From Methylobacterium radiotolerans JCM 2831 (lineage in GTDB: Bacteria > Pseudomonadota > Alphaproteobacteria > Rhizobiales > Beijerinckiaceae), in assembly GCF_000019725.1 (NCBI RefSeq), contig NC_010505.1, forward strand, positions 5,688,001-5,752,000: 64,000 nt of DNA. Direction: 5' to 3'. The notes beneath the pieces were generated by a model. The model did not search any database. It was not told the origin of the DNA and was given only the letters and a program-made list of their open reading frames with translations. Positions 8,357 through 17,281 of this stretch are shown piece after piece. The translations under genes were made by a program, and so were the position numbers. Position 1 is the stretch's first letter; each line of letters starts with the position of its first letter.

Positions 8357-9220
8357 TCAGCCGGGGCGCCGCCGGAGCTGGTCCCGCGCGGCGAGGCCGA
8401 TGAAGCGCCAGGATTTGATGAAGTAGCGCCGGAACAGCCTGCGCGGCGCCTGAAGGAACCGGTAGATCCACTCGAGGCCGAGGCGCTGCATCAGCCGCGG
8501 CGCGCGCGGCAGGAAACCGGCGGCGACGTTGAGGGCGTCGCCGACGCAGAAGACCACCGGCTCGCCCAGCGTCTGCCCGTGACGATCCACCCAGATCTCG
8601 GATTTGGGCGCCCCGACCCCCATCACCAGCAGCGTCGTCCCGTGGGCGCGGATCCGCTCGGCCAGGGCGCGGCTGTAGGCCGCGTCGTGCTCGAAGCCGA
8701 AGGGCGGCACGGCGCTCGCCACGGCGCCGGCCGGAAGCCCCGCCGCCTGCAGCCGGGTCGCCAGCGCGTCCGCCGCATCCTGGCGGGCCGAGACGAAGAA
8801 GACCCGCTGCGCGAAGGCCGGCGGATCGGCCAGGACGCAGCCCAGAAGATCGTGGCCGGTGATCCGGTGCACGGGCCGGCCGCACGCCTTCCGGGCCAGC
8901 CAGACCAGCGGCATCCCGTCGAGGGTCCTGGCCGCGGCGCGGGCGTAGGCCTCGCGGAACGGCGCGTTCTCGCTGAGCTGGACGATGTGATCGACGTTCG
9001 CCGTGACGATCATGCGCGGCCGGCCGTCTCGCCGGGCCGCGACGGCGGCCACGAGGGCCGCGGCCGGACCGGTGTGAAACCGGTGCCCGAAGAGTTCGAC
9101 GGTCGCGCCTGTCTGCGGCGACCCGGACGCCGCGGAGGCCGGGGCGCTCACCGTGTGTGCCTCTCTGAGGACCGGATCCATAGCGCCCAGGTAGAGGCTG
9201 ATCTCACCGCTGTCACGCAT
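8357..9220 (-). CDS. WecG/TagA/CpsF family glycosyltransferase
   Basis: A 287-residue glycosyltransferase (GT26 family) that typically adds N-acetylmannosaminuronic acid, ManNAc or another sugar to a lipid-linked intermediate at the inner membrane. Motifs seen are VTANVDHIV (N-terminal), TLDGMPLVW (D and G of the donor pocket), MGVGAPKSEIW (family G-x-P-K-x-E-x-W), and VGDALNVAAGFLPRAP. The C-terminus is basic and amphipathic, as needed for membrane association. The start at 9220 overlaps the Wzz-type gene by 8 bases (ATGCGTGA), so it is translationally coupled; an ATG at 9181 is an alternative. Confidence 0.87.
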   Translation of the reverse strand: MRDSGEISLYLGAMDPVLREAHTVSAPASAASGSPQTGATVELFGHRFHTGPAAALVAAVAARRDGRPRMIVTANVDHIVQLSENAPFREAYARAAARTLDGMPLVWLARKACGRPVHRITGHDLLGCVLADPPAFAQRVFFVSARQDAADALATRLQAAGLPAGAVASAVPPFGFEHDAAYSRALAERIRAHGTTLLVMGVGAPKSEIWVDRHGQTLGEPVVFCVGDALNVAAGFLPRAPRLMQRLGLEWIYRFLQAPRRLFRRYFIKSWRFIGLAARDQLRRRPG

Positions 9221-10688
9221 CGGCGGCCCGGAAGCTCGCGGCCGGCCGGGTAGCGGCGCGCAGGCTGCGGCGCCGGTCGCTGTCGGCGCCCAGCAGCAGG
9301 GCGATGCCGCCGCCGAGCAGCAGGCCGAGGACCAGCGCCACCGGCAGGACGATCTTGGGCGAGGGCGGGAAGGTCCGCTGGCGCGCCGGCACCGCGGCCG
9401 AGATGATCCGGACGTTGGTGGTGTTGAGCCGCTCCTGCTCGCTCGCCTCGCGGGCGCGCTTCAGGTAGGCCTCGTAGATGCCGCGGCGGGCGTCGAGGGT
9501 CCGCTCCAGCTCGCGCAGGCCGACATAGGCCCGGTCGCTGGACGCGGTCTCGTTCTTCACCCGGTCGAGATTGGCCCGGATCGCCGCCTCGCTCGCGGCG
9601 GCGCGGTCGTAATCCTTCTGGGTCGTCTCGATGATCCGCTCCTTCTCGCGCTGGATCAGGCGCTGGAGGTCGCGCTGCTGGGCGTACTGCTCGGCCATGG
9701 CCGGGTGGCGCTCGCCGAGGCGGGTGGCGAGCTCCGCGGTGTTGCGGGACAGCGTCGCGTATTGCTGCCGCAGGGCCTGCATCTCCAGGCTCTGCAGCAT
9801 CTCCGGCAGGGCGGTGCTGGGATCCGACGAGCGCATCCGGCGCGCCTGCTCGAGGCGCGACTTGGCCTCGGCGGTCTTGATCGAGGCGGTGACGAGCTGC
9901 TGGTTCAGGTCGCCGAGCTGCTGGTCGGTGAGCAGGCGGCCGCTGGCGGCCACGAGCTTGTGGTCCTCGCGGTAGCGCACCACGGCGCTCTCGGCCTGCT
10001 CGACGTCGCGCTTGAGGCTGTTGAGCCGCCCCGCCAGGGCGTCGGAGGCGCGCCGCGCGGTCTCGGTCCGGGCCGCGGCCTCCTCGGCGAAGTAGGCGTC
10101 GCCGACGGCGTTGGCGATGCGGGCGGCCTTCTCGGGATCGCGGGACTGCACCGAGACGTCGATCACGAAGGTCCGCTCGGCCCGCCGGACGGTGAGGCGG
10201 TTCTGCAGCGTGTCGAGGGCGGTGATGACCGGGTCGCGGCTCGCCGGCGGGGGCAGCATGCCCAGCGCGCCCTTGATCCAGGTCAGCGTCGGGTTGTTGC
10301 CGTCCGGCAGGACGAACTCGTCGTCCTGGTCGAGGTGGAGCTTGGCGATCACCCGGCGCAGGACGCTGTCCGACTGGATCACCCGCACCTGGCTCTCGGC
10401 GATCGACACGCCGCTATCGGCCTGGGGCTGGCGCGCGTTCACGTCGTTCTCGACGACGCGCAGGTCGCTCGGATCGACCAGGACCTGGATGCTCGACGTG
10501 TAGCGCGGCGGGATCAGGCCGAGGAGCGCCACCGCCACCGCGACCATGAACAGGCCGCCCAGCACGATGAAGCCGCTGCCGCGCCACAGGCGCCGCAGGA
10601 TCACGCGGCTATCGGTCGGCGGCGCGACCTGCGGCAGCACCATCCGGACGGGCTGCTCGCCGCTCATCCGTGTCGAGAAGTCGAACAT
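9213..10688 (-). CDS. Wzz/GumC-type polysaccharide chain-length protein
   Basis: A 491-residue polysaccharide co-polymerase (PCP family). Transmembrane helix 1 is at about 38-60 (GFIVLGGLFMVAVAVALLG). Then comes a Wzz domain with YTSSIQVLVDPSDLRVVE and a long periplasmic coiled coil (about 210-420). The second helix, IVLPVALVLGLLLGGGIALLL, is near the C-terminus, with a short basic tail. No kinase (BY-kinase) domain follows, so this is the PCP-2b/GumC-like form without the cytoplasmic kinase. It leads the operon whose second gene is the WecG-type transferase, so the pair probably builds and sizes an exopolysaccharide. Confidence 0.88.
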   Translation of the reverse strand: MFDFSTRMSGEQPVRMVLPQVAPPTDSRVILRRLWRGSGFIVLGGLFMVAVAVALLGLIPPRYTSSIQVLVDPSDLRVVENDVNARQPQADSGVSIAESQVRVIQSDSVLRRVIAKLHLDQDDEFVLPDGNNPTLTWIKGALGMLPPPASRDPVITALDTLQNRLTVRRAERTFVIDVSVQSRDPEKAARIANAVGDAYFAEEAAARTETARRASDALAGRLNSLKRDVEQAESAVVRYREDHKLVAASGRLLTDQQLGDLNQQLVTASIKTAEAKSRLEQARRMRSSDPSTALPEMLQSLEMQALRQQYATLSRNTAELATRLGERHPAMAEQYAQQRDLQRLIQREKERIIETTQKDYDRAAASEAAIRANLDRVKNETASSDRAYVGLRELERTLDARRGIYEAYLKRAREASEQERLNTTNVRIISAAVPARQRTFPPSPKIVLPVALVLGLLLGGGIALLLGADSDRRRSLRAATRPAASFRAADA

Positions 10689-10930
10689 ACGCCCCGCTCC
10701 CTGACCTGCCTCGGCGGAGACCGCCGCCCGTCACCAGCCTCTTCGCCCGTTCCCTTTCTGACCAGCTCCGTGCCGGTCTGGAACAGGTGCGCGTCCGAGG
10801 CGCTGCCTTCTCCGGGAGCCCAGCAATCGACATACCGGGCCAGTAGTGTCGCTCCGATGCGGCATCTGCAGCAGGAAGCTGGCAGATATCGCTTACTGAT
10901 GCAGTCCTAACTGTCACGACAATCCGGCGT

Positions 10931-10955
10931 GAAAAGTTCCCGATTTGTTGGGGAC
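10931..10955 (-). terminator. Weak intrinsic terminator after the GT4 gene
   Basis: On the minus strand, 14 bases after the glycosyltransferase stop, GTCCCC and GGGAAC can pair around an AT-rich loop and are followed by TTTTC. The stem is short with one bulge. It would separate the GT4 operon from the downstream Wzz-type gene. Confidence 0.45.
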
Positions 10956-10968
10956 TACGTAAGCCGCG

Positions 10969-12096
10969 TCAGCCATCGCCCTCGTGTGCGACAATTGACT
11001 CCAGCGCATCGTAGGCCGCGGGATCGCCGGCCAGGAAGCGCTGGAAGCGCGCCCCGTCCTCGGCCGCGGCCGCGTTCCAGCGCGCGACGTTGGCCCGACT
11101 CATCCCGGCGGCGCGGGCCAGGGCGCCGTCGCGGATCCACCCGGCGAGGGCGCACGCGGCCGCGTCGGGCTGCTCCGGCCGGATCAGCAGGGCCGACCCG
11201 CCCAGCACCTCGCGGAAGACCGGGTCGTCCGGCGCCACCACCGGCAGGCCGCCGTGCTGCACCTCCAGCAGCGGCAGGCCGAGCCCCTCCGCCTTGGAGG
11301 TGGAGAGCAGCAGGTGGCACGAGCCCGCGAGGGCGCGCAGTTCGGCGTCGGTGAGGTATCCGTGGCGGTGCAGGAACGGCGGCGGTGCCTCCAGGAAGGC
11401 GTGCCGCCCCCAGCCGACCCGGCCGACGAGATGGAGTTCCGCCGGGATGCCGGCGCGGATCAGCGCCGCCGTCAGCGCGAGGGTCGCCGGATAGTTCTTG
11501 CGCGGCTCGATGGTGCCGATGGCCAGGATCCGCAGCGTCCGGCCCGGCGCGTAGGCCGCCGGTCCGGGCAGGTCCTCCAGGCCGAAGGCGTCGCGGACGG
11601 GCGGCCGCAGCAGCGCGACGCGGGCGCGCCTGGCACAGAGCGCGCGCACGTCCGCCCCGGTGGTGCGGCTGTTGACGAACAGGTTCGGGCACCAGCGCAG
11701 GGCCAGGGCGAAGCTCGGGCTCATGTAGAGCCGGCTGCGCAGGCTCAGATCCTCCTTCCGCGTGAGCAGGAAGGTGTCGTGGACGTAGAGCAGGCAGCGC
11801 GACGCCGCGACGGCGCAGAGCGGCCCGGGCGGGAAGCCCGGGAACAGGAACAGGGCGTCCCGATCCGTCAGCGCCCGCGCCGGCAGTCCGAGCTGCTGCG
11901 CGGCGATCATGCCGGGCAGGGAGCCCGCGGTCACCGGCCGCACCGCGTGCGGGGCGAGCCGGTCGGGAGCGAACAGGTCGAGGGTGACCCGCTCGATCCC
12001 CGTTACGTGGTCGCGCAGATGGGTCTGATCGAGGTAGATCCGCCGCCGCCCCGGCGCCGCCCGCGCGCCGCCCGCATCTGCGCCGCTCGCCGTCAC
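10969..12096 (-). CDS. Glycosyltransferase family 4 protein
   Basis: A 375-residue GT-B glycosyltransferase. The C-terminal donor-binding half has LAIGTIEPRKNYPATL and the EX7E-type motif in SKAEGLGLPLLEVQHGG, followed by PVVAPDDPVFREVLGG. The N-terminal half carries YLDQTHLRDHVTGIERV, an acceptor-side pattern common in mannosyl- or rhamnosyl-type transferases. The start is a GTG at 12096 that overlaps the upstream glycosyltransferase stop in GTGA; the frame is open further upstream but only as an overrun inside the neighbour. Sugar specificity cannot be read from sequence. Confidence 0.87.
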   Translation of the reverse strand: MTASGADAGGARAAPGRRRIYLDQTHLRDHVTGIERVTLDLFAPDRLAPHAVRPVTAGSLPGMIAAQQLGLPARALTDRDALFLFPGFPPGPLCAVAASRCLLYVHDTFLLTRKEDLSLRSRLYMSPSFALALRWCPNLFVNSRTTGADVRALCARRARVALLRPPVRDAFGLEDLPGPAAYAPGRTLRILAIGTIEPRKNYPATLALTAALIRAGIPAELHLVGRVGWGRHAFLEAPPPFLHRHGYLTDAELRALAGSCHLLLSTSKAEGLGLPLLEVQHGGLPVVAPDDPVFREVLGGSALLIRPEQPDAAACALAGWIRDGALARAAGMSRANVARWNAAAAEDGARFQRFLAGDPAAYDALESIVAHEGDG

Positions 12097-14081
12097 GGCG
12101 TGCTCCGGCGCAGCGCGCCGGCGAGGTAGAGGCACCGGCGCACGAGGAGCGGCATCCGCCGCCCGAAGACCATCTGCTTGGCCCGCCGCAGGCGGCGCAC
12201 GAGCGGGCGCGAGACCGTCGGGACGGTGCCGGCCGCGCCCGGCCGCAGGGCCGCCGCGAACGGGAAGTGTCCGAGCATCTCGGGGGCGAAGCGCGGGCCC
12301 GTCGCGGCGCTCGGCAGACCCCGACGCCGGAAGACGGCGTCCAGCGACAGCGCCGACGCGGCCGGGCTGTAGCGGCTCTCCAGGGCGATGCGCGCGAAGG
12401 CGCCGAGCCGTGTGCGGGCCTCGCGGTCGCCGACCAGCGCGGCCAGCGCCTCCGCGAGGGCGCCGGGCCGCACCGGCACGAGGCGACCCGACACGCCGTC
12501 GATCACCGCGGAGGTCAGGCCGGAGGTGCGGTAGGCGAGCGTCGGCACCCCGCACAGCCCGGCCTCGATGGGCGTCTGCCCGAGGGTCTCGTGGCGGCTG
12601 GCGGTGACGTGGAGGTCGCAGGCTCCGTACCACGCGGCCAGGACCGCCTCGTCGGCGATGAGGCCGGGCGCGAACAGGTTCGCGACGCCGAGCCGGGCCG
12701 GGTCGTCGAGCCGGCCGATCGCCACCACGCCGACGCCGGGCCCCGCGACGGCCTGAAGCGCGGCCCGGAGGTCGGCGAAGCCCTTGTCGGGCCCGTCGAC
12801 GATGACCGACGAAACGAGGATCAGGACCTCGTCGGGCGGCAGGCCGAGCGTGCGGCGCAGCGCGGCGCGATCGCCCGGCCGGAACACGGCGGTCGGGAAG
12901 GCCAGCCGGACGGGCTCGACCACGCTGCCGGGCGGTGCCAGTTCGCGGGCCCGCGCCAGCGTCCAGTCGGAATTGGCCAGCAGCCAGGGCGCGGAGGACT
13001 CGGTCGGTGACCCGGGCGAGGCGCCGGCGAGCACTGCGCGCTTGCGGCCGTGCATCCCGGCGATCCGGCCGGGCGCCAGCTCCGGGTACTCGTCCGGGCC
13101 GGGGCAGGCGGCGTCGCAGCCGGACGCGGCGCGCCCGCAGTCGCGGGGGTGGGCACACCGGCCGGTCAGGGGGAAGAGGTCGTGCAGCACGAGGCCGACA
13201 GGCACCCGCCGCGCGAGGCGGCCGACAACGTCGAGGCTGCGGGTGGCGCCGTGCAGGTTGCCGGCGAGGACGAGATCGGGGGCGGCCGCCGCGACCGCGG
13301 CCTCCGCCCGCGGGAACTCGTCGCTCCATTCGGCGGCCTCGGGGCGCCCGCTCAGCGTCACCTCCGCGACCCTATGGCCCGCGAGCGTGAGCGCCTCGGC
13401 CAGGCGGCGCTGGGCCACGCCCGCGCCCCCCCGGGTGCCGGTGCCGGTCAGCGACACGATCGACAGGCCGGCGGCGGGCGGGGGCAGCGGCGCGTCGAGC
13501 CTGCGGAGCAGCACCGGGCGGCCGATCAGACTGCGCCGGTTCTCGGGAATCGCCGACCAGGCGGAGGCGGCGTCGAGCACGCCGTCGGCATCGAGGAGCG
13601 CGCCGGCCGCGAGGGCGCCCCGCCGCCAGAGAATGCCGTCTGCCGCCGGCACCGGACCTTGCGCGTCCTCCGCGGCCCCAGGGCCGTCGAGGCCGCGGAC
13701 GGCGGCGTCGAACAGGACGCGCAGCCCCGCCACCGCGTGGGCGCCGGTGAGCGCGGCCTCCAGCGCCAGGGCGGTCAGCGCGCCCGGCGCGAGCAGGTCG
13801 CCGGCGCGGAGCCAGAACAGAAGCTCCGGGTCGGGATCCGCCAAAACCCGCGCCGCGGCCGCGCGGCCGGCCGTCGGGTCCAGCACGTCGTGCCGCACCT
13901 CCGGGTAGCCCTGGCGCAGAACCGACGCCACGGTCCCGGCCAGGGCGGCATCCGCGCGGGCCACCGTCACGACGCGGATCCGCGGCCACGGACGCCCGTC
14001 GGGCAGCGACCCGGGGCGGGACGGCGCGTGGGCGCGGCGCCCGAGCGGCCAGCCGACGACGCCGTGGGCGGGCGGTGACAT
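12093..14081 (-). CDS. Two-part glycosyltransferase: GT2-like N-terminus fused to GT4
   Basis: A 662-residue protein. Residues about 34-200 look like a shortened GT-A/GT2 region: IRVVTVARADAALAGTVASVLRQGYPEV and later ELLFWLRAGDLLAPGAL, where a GT2 DxD would sit but only an RAGD-type motif is seen. Residues about 205-610 are a GT4 fold with GTRGGAGVAQRRLAEAL, LVSSVIVDGPDKGF and SRHETLGQTPIEAGLCGVP. A four-Cys cluster (Cys309, 315, 322, 326) follows LHDLFPLTG, as in some WcaC-type transferases. The ATG at 14081 is the first good start. It is coupled to the GT4 gene downstream, forming a surface-polysaccharide pair. Confidence 0.8.
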   Translation of the reverse strand: MSPPAHGVVGWPLGRRAHAPSRPGSLPDGRPWPRIRVVTVARADAALAGTVASVLRQGYPEVRHDVLDPTAGRAAAARVLADPDPELLFWLRAGDLLAPGALTALALEAALTGAHAVAGLRVLFDAAVRGLDGPGAAEDAQGPVPAADGILWRRGALAAGALLDADGVLDAASAWSAIPENRRSLIGRPVLLRRLDAPLPPPAAGLSIVSLTGTGTRGGAGVAQRRLAEALTLAGHRVAEVTLSGRPEAAEWSDEFPRAEAAVAAAAPDLVLAGNLHGATRSLDVVGRLARRVPVGLVLHDLFPLTGRCAHPRDCGRAASGCDAACPGPDEYPELAPGRIAGMHGRKRAVLAGASPGSPTESSAPWLLANSDWTLARARELAPPGSVVEPVRLAFPTAVFRPGDRAALRRTLGLPPDEVLILVSSVIVDGPDKGFADLRAALQAVAGPGVGVVAIGRLDDPARLGVANLFAPGLIADEAVLAAWYGACDLHVTASRHETLGQTPIEAGLCGVPTLAYRTSGLTSAVIDGVSGRLVPVRPGALAEALAALVGDREARTRLGAFARIALESRYSPAASALSLDAVFRRRGLPSAATGPRFAPEMLGHFPFAAALRPGAAGTVPTVSRPLVRRLRRAKQMVFGRRMPLLVRRCLYLAGALRRSTP

Positions 14082-14185
14082 GTCTGCGGCGTCGGTCAAG
14101 GCGGCTCTGGCGGCGGCTCGGGTCTCGTGCGGGGCGGCAGATTGGACGGGAAGGTTGAAGATTGCCTCTCGGATTGGGCGGCGCC

Positions 14186-15232
14186 TCAGGCCGCCACGCG
14201 GATCCGTGCCGGGCCGGGCTCGATCCGGCCGATCCGGGCGGCCGCCGGGTAACCGGCCGCCCGGACGCGCGCCAGGATCGCGTCGGCGCGGTCGGCCGAG
14301 CAGGTCACCAGCAGGCCGCCCGAGGTCTGCGGGTCGGTCAGGAGGTGGCGGCGCCACTCGGGGAGGTCGGCGGGCAGGTCCACCGCCTCGCCGAACGCCG
14401 CCCAGTTGCGGTGCGAGGCGCCGGTGACGGCGCCGGCGCGCGCCAGCGCCTCCGCCTGCGGCAGCAGCGGGAGGGCGTCGGCCTCGAGGGCGAGCGTGAG
14501 GCCGGCGCCGCGGGCGATCTCCAGGCCGTGCCCGAGGATGCCGAAGCCGGTGACGTCGGTGAGGGCGTGCACGGCGGGATCGGCGGCGAGGTCGGTTCCG
14601 ATCCGGTTGAGCAGCGTCGTGGTCGCGATGAAGTCGCGGTAGCCGGCCTCGTCGAGGGTCGCCCGCTTGATCGCCGCCGAGTAGACCCCGACCCCGAGAG
14701 CCTTGGTGAGCAGGACGGCGTCGCCGGCCACCGCGTCGGCGTTGCGCCGCACCGCCTCGCGGCGGCAGGTTCCGATCACCGCGAGACCGTAGATCGGCTC
14801 CGGCGCGTCGATCGAGTGGCCGCCCGCGACCGGGATGCCGGCCTCGGCGCATTGCTCCGCGCCGCCGCGCAGGATCCGCGCGACCACCTCCGGGTCGATC
14901 TTGCCCAGCGGCATCCCGAGGATCGCCAGCGCGAAGAGCGGCCGGCCGCCCATGGCGTAGACGTCCGAGATGGCGTTCGTCGCGGCGATCCGGCCGAAAT
15001 CGACGGGGTCGTCCACCATCGGGGTGAAGAAGTCCGTGGTGGCGATGAGGCAGGTGCCGTCCTCCAGCTCCCACACCGCCGCGTCGTCCGCGGTCTCGTT
15101 GCCGACGAGGAGCCGCTCGAACGGGCCCGCCGCCGGCTGCTGGGCGAGGAGCTGGCGCAGGGTGGCCGGGTCGAGCTTGCAGCCGCATCCGCCTCCGTGG
15201 GCGAGACTGGTCAGGCGGGGGGCATCGCTCAT
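14186..15232 (-). CDS. selD: Selenide, water dikinase SelD
   Basis: A 348-residue enzyme making selenophosphate from selenide and ATP, for selenocysteine or 2-selenouridine. The catalytic loop reads [11 protein letters not shown] with Cys16 and Lys19, so this is the cysteine form, not a selenoprotein. ATP-binding Asp residues are seen in [20 protein letters not shown] and [12 protein letters not shown], and the C-terminal [12 protein letters not shown] is a family hallmark. Length is normal. SelA, SelB and selenouridine synthase are not in the window. It lies 41 bases downstream of the CcdA-like gene, in the same direction. Confidence 0.95.
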   Translation of the reverse strand: MSDAPRLTSLAHGGGCGCKLDPATLRQLLAQQPAAGPFERLLVGNETADDAAVWELEDGTCLIATTDFFTPMVDDPVDFGRIAATNAISDVYAMGGRPLFALAILGMPLGKIDPEVVARILRGGAEQCAEAGIPVAGGHSIDAPEPIYGLAVIGTCRREAVRRNADAVAGDAVLLTKALGVGVYSAAIKRATLDEAGYRDFIATTTLLNRIGTDLAADPAVHALTDVTGFGILGHGLEIARGAGLTLALEADALPLLPQAEALARAGAVTGASHRNWAAFGEAVDLPADLPEWRRHLLTDPQTSGGLLVTCSADRADAILARVRAAGYPAAARIGRIEPGPARIRVAA

Positions 15233-15273
15233 GGCTGAACTCCGTTCCGGATAAACCCGGGGGCCTCGCCGGG

Positions 15274-15993
15274 TCAGTAGCGCGTTGTCAGCGCGTTGAG
15301 CCAGTCCGGCGAGGCCGCGACGGCCGCGGCCTCGACCCGCTTGTCGAGGCCCGTCAGCACCAGCAGGCCGAGCACGACCATCACGGCGCCGAGCGCGGCC
15401 TTCGCGGCCCGGCCGGCCGCGGCGAGGCCGCCGCGCCAGCGCAGCAGCGCCTCGCGGGAGACGAAGCCGAGGAGCATCAGCGGGGCCGCGGCGCCGATCC
15501 CGAAGGCCAGCATGGTCAGGGCGACACCCCCGAGATGCTCGCCCCGCGCCGCCATCAGCGAGGCCGCGCCCAGGGTCGGGCCCACGCAGGGACTCCAGGC
15601 CGCGCCGAGCAGCAGCCCCACGGCGAACTGGCCGGACACACCCCCGGAGCCGGCGCCGCCGAAGCGGTCCTCCGCCCAGGCGCCGATCGGGCTGGCCGCC
15701 GTCGCGACCCGGGCCTGGAGTCGCGGCAGCATCAGCACCGCGCCCAGGAGCACCAAGAGCACCGCGCCGGCGCGCCGGAACACGTCGCCGTCCAGCCCGA
15801 CGGTGAAGCCGATCGTCGCGACGAACAGCCCGATGGCGGTGAAGGCGACGGCGAGGCCGGCTGCCAGCGCGACCGGACCGAGGCGATGCTCGGCTGCCGC
15901 CGTCCCGAGCACGATGGGGATCAGCGGCAGCACGCAGGGCGAGAGCACCGAGAGCAGGCCGGCCAGGAACGCGAATCCCACCGTTCCCAGCAT
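15274..15993 (-). CDS. CcdA/DsbD-type thiol-disulfide membrane transporter
   Basis: A 239-residue membrane protein with six predicted helices that carries reducing power from thioredoxin across the inner membrane, for cytochrome c maturation or periplasmic thiol repair. The two signature cysteines are present in SPCVLPLIP (helix 1) and [10 protein letters not shown] (helix 4), each with flanking prolines. Length fits CcdA. It starts at the ATG at 15993. Immediately upstream lies a 13-bp tandem-repeat tract. The neighbour selD suggests, but does not show, a link with selenium or thiol chemistry. Confidence 0.9.
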   Translation of the reverse strand: MLGTVGFAFLAGLLSVLSPCVLPLIPIVLGTAAAEHRLGPVALAAGLAVAFTAIGLFVATIGFTVGLDGDVFRRAGAVLLVLLGAVLMLPRLQARVATAASPIGAWAEDRFGGAGSGGVSGQFAVGLLLGAAWSPCVGPTLGAASLMAARGEHLGGVALTMLAFGIGAAAPLMLLGFVSREALLRWRGGLAAAGRAAKAALGAVMVVLGLLVLTGLDKRVEAAAVAASPDWLNALTTRY

Positions 15994-16136
15994 GCCCCGT
16001 GCCCTCCCGCTGGCGCCTCGCCGGGGGAGGCTTCGACCCTGCCGCGCGGGCCGTCAACGCGCCAGGCGGACGCGGGTCCGCGGGAACAAGGCGGCCGCAG
16101 GCCGATTTCGGCGGCAATCCGGCGGCGTTGCCGGGC

Positions 16137-16214
16137 AAGGCGCCGAGGCAAGGCGCCGAGGCAAGGCGCCGAGGCGAGGCGCCGGGGCGAGACGCTGAAG
16201 CAAGACGCAGAGGC
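16137..16214. repeat. Six tandem copies of a 13-bp unit
   Basis: Starting at 16137 the unit AAGGCGCCGAGGC occurs three times without change (16137-16149, 16150-16162, 16163-16175), then three times with substitutions (to 16188, 16201 and 16214). The unit is not a multiple of three and no supported gene reads through it. It ends just before the metallophosphoesterase start region and lies upstream of the divergent CcdA-like gene. A core GGCGCC palindrome is in each good copy. Confidence 0.85.
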
Positions 16215-16230
16215 ATGGCGGAGCAGAGCG

Positions 16231-16740
16231 GTGACCATCTTCTTCACGGGCGACACCCATTTCGGCGACCCGCGGGCGCTGCGCTTCGATCACCGGCCCT
16301 ATCCGGATCTCGAGGCCCACGATGCCGGGCTGATCGCGGCCTGGAACGCGACGGTCTCGCCCGACGACACGGTCTGGCACCTCGGCGATTTCGCCCTCGG
16401 ACCGAGCGGCGACCGGATCCGCGCGATCCTCGCCGGACTGAACGGCGAGAAGCACCTGATTGTCGGCAACAACGACGGGCCGGACACGCTGACGGCGCCC
16501 GGCTGGGCGTCGGTGCGGCACTACGCGGAACTCGCCGTCGAGGGTCGGATGGTGGTGCTCTGCCACTACGCGTTCCGCACCTGGAACGGCATGAGCCGGG
16601 GGGCTCTCAACCTCCACGGCCACAGCCACGGCAAGCTCAAGCCGATGCCGAAGCAGTACGATGTCGGCGTCGATCCGATGGGTGCGGCCCCCGTGCAACT
16701 CTCGGTAATCCTGACCTCCCGCCTGCGCCGGAAGGCGTGA
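16231..16740 (+). CDS. Calcineurin-like metallophosphoesterase
   Basis: A 169-residue small metallophosphoesterase. The metal-ligand blocks are TGDTHFGD (D-x-H), WHLGDFALG (GD), VGNNDGPD (GN[HN]D), LCHYAFRTW and HGHSHG. These are complete, so it should be an active phosphoesterase; the substrate is unknown. The GTG at 16231 is the only start that fits, beginning [10 protein letters not shown], with GGAG upstream. It follows the 13-bp repeat tract. Close relatives are annotated as phosphoesterase or phosphohydrolase in Hyphomicrobiales. Confidence 0.85.
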   Translation: MTIFFTGDTHFGDPRALRFDHRPYPDLEAHDAGLIAAWNATVSPDDTVWHLGDFALGPSGDRIRAILAGLNGEKHLIVGNNDGPDTLTAPGWASVRHYAELAVEGRMVVLCHYAFRTWNGMSRGALNLHGHSHGKLKPMPKQYDVGVDPMGAAPVQLSVILTSRLRRKA

Positions 16741-16748
16741 TTCGGGGC

Positions 16749-16774
16749 GGAACTTTCACGTCAGCTTCACTGTT
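16749..16774 (+). promoter_or_regulatory. Candidate EcfG-type general stress promoter
   Basis: GGAAC at 16749-16753, a 17-base spacer, then TGTT at 16771-16774. This matches the alphaproteobacterial EcfG (PhyR-regulated) pattern GGAAC-N16/17-cGTT as I know it. It lies about 85 bases before the secreted-protein gene at 16858. Confidence 0.45.
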
Positions 16775-16857
16775 TCAGCGGACAGAGAGGGAGTGGATCT
16801 GAGCCGCTCCGAGAAACCCGGCAGGTCCGCCCGCGGATCTGCCATCACAAACCGTGT

Positions 16858-17193
16858 GTGAGTGTTCCCGTGAGTGCCAAGTCGGTCACTCTGACCCGCT
16901 GCCTCGCCAGCCTTCTGGCAGGCCTCGCCCTGACTTCCGCCGCGTCGGCCCTGCCGTCCTGCATCGAAGCCCAGCGCAAGGTCGACGAGGCGAACGCCCT
17001 GCGCTTCCAGGCGCGTCAGGAAGCCCGCCTGGGCAACCACGACCGCGTCTGCGACACGCTCGACGAGGTGGGCGACCGCTACGACGATGCCCGCGACGCG
17101 TTCGAGCGATGCGGCGAGGGTGTCGTGGCCATCGATCTCCGCAGCGAGCTGCGGGGTCTGCGGATCGCCAAGAAAATCAACCGCTGCGACTGA
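16858..17193 (+). CDS. Small secreted Cys-containing protein
   Basis: A 111-residue protein with a signal peptide (hydrophobic LASLLAGLALTSAASA) and a mature part with four Cys, in PSCIEA, RVCDTL, ERCGEG and NRCD, suggesting two disulfides. The mature part is mostly helical and charged. The start is a GTG at 16858 or a GTG at 16870; neither has a strong ribosome site. I know no named family. A candidate EcfG promoter lies upstream, so it may be a stress-induced exported protein. Confidence 0.65.
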   Translation: MSVPVSAKSVTLTRCLASLLAGLALTSAASALPSCIEAQRKVDEANALRFQARQEARLGNHDRVCDTLDEVGDRYDDARDAFERCGEGVVAIDLRSELRGLRIAKKINRCD

Positions 17194-17281
17194 CCGGGTG
17201 CGCGATCGCACCTCGGACGTCCCGTTCCTGAAGCATCACCGCGACACGCGCGACGCTGGTCGCCGAGAAGGTTCTGCGCCG

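Noticed and set aside
13329..14081. Extending the GT4 frame upstream beyond 12096, giving a 786-residue protein
   Set aside because: The added sequence is the wrong reading phase of the two-part glycosyltransferase; the GTGA junction fixes the start.
14082..15188. Extending the two-part glycosyltransferase upstream to 15188
   Set aside because: The upstream part is an off-phase read of selD with no family features; the ATG at 14081 is adequate.
14186..15232. SelD as a selenoprotein
   Set aside because: The catalytic position is a TGC cysteine codon (Cys16), with no in-frame TGA.
16137..16214. CRISPR array
   Set aside because: The units are 13 bp and head to tail with no unique spacers, and no cas gene is near.
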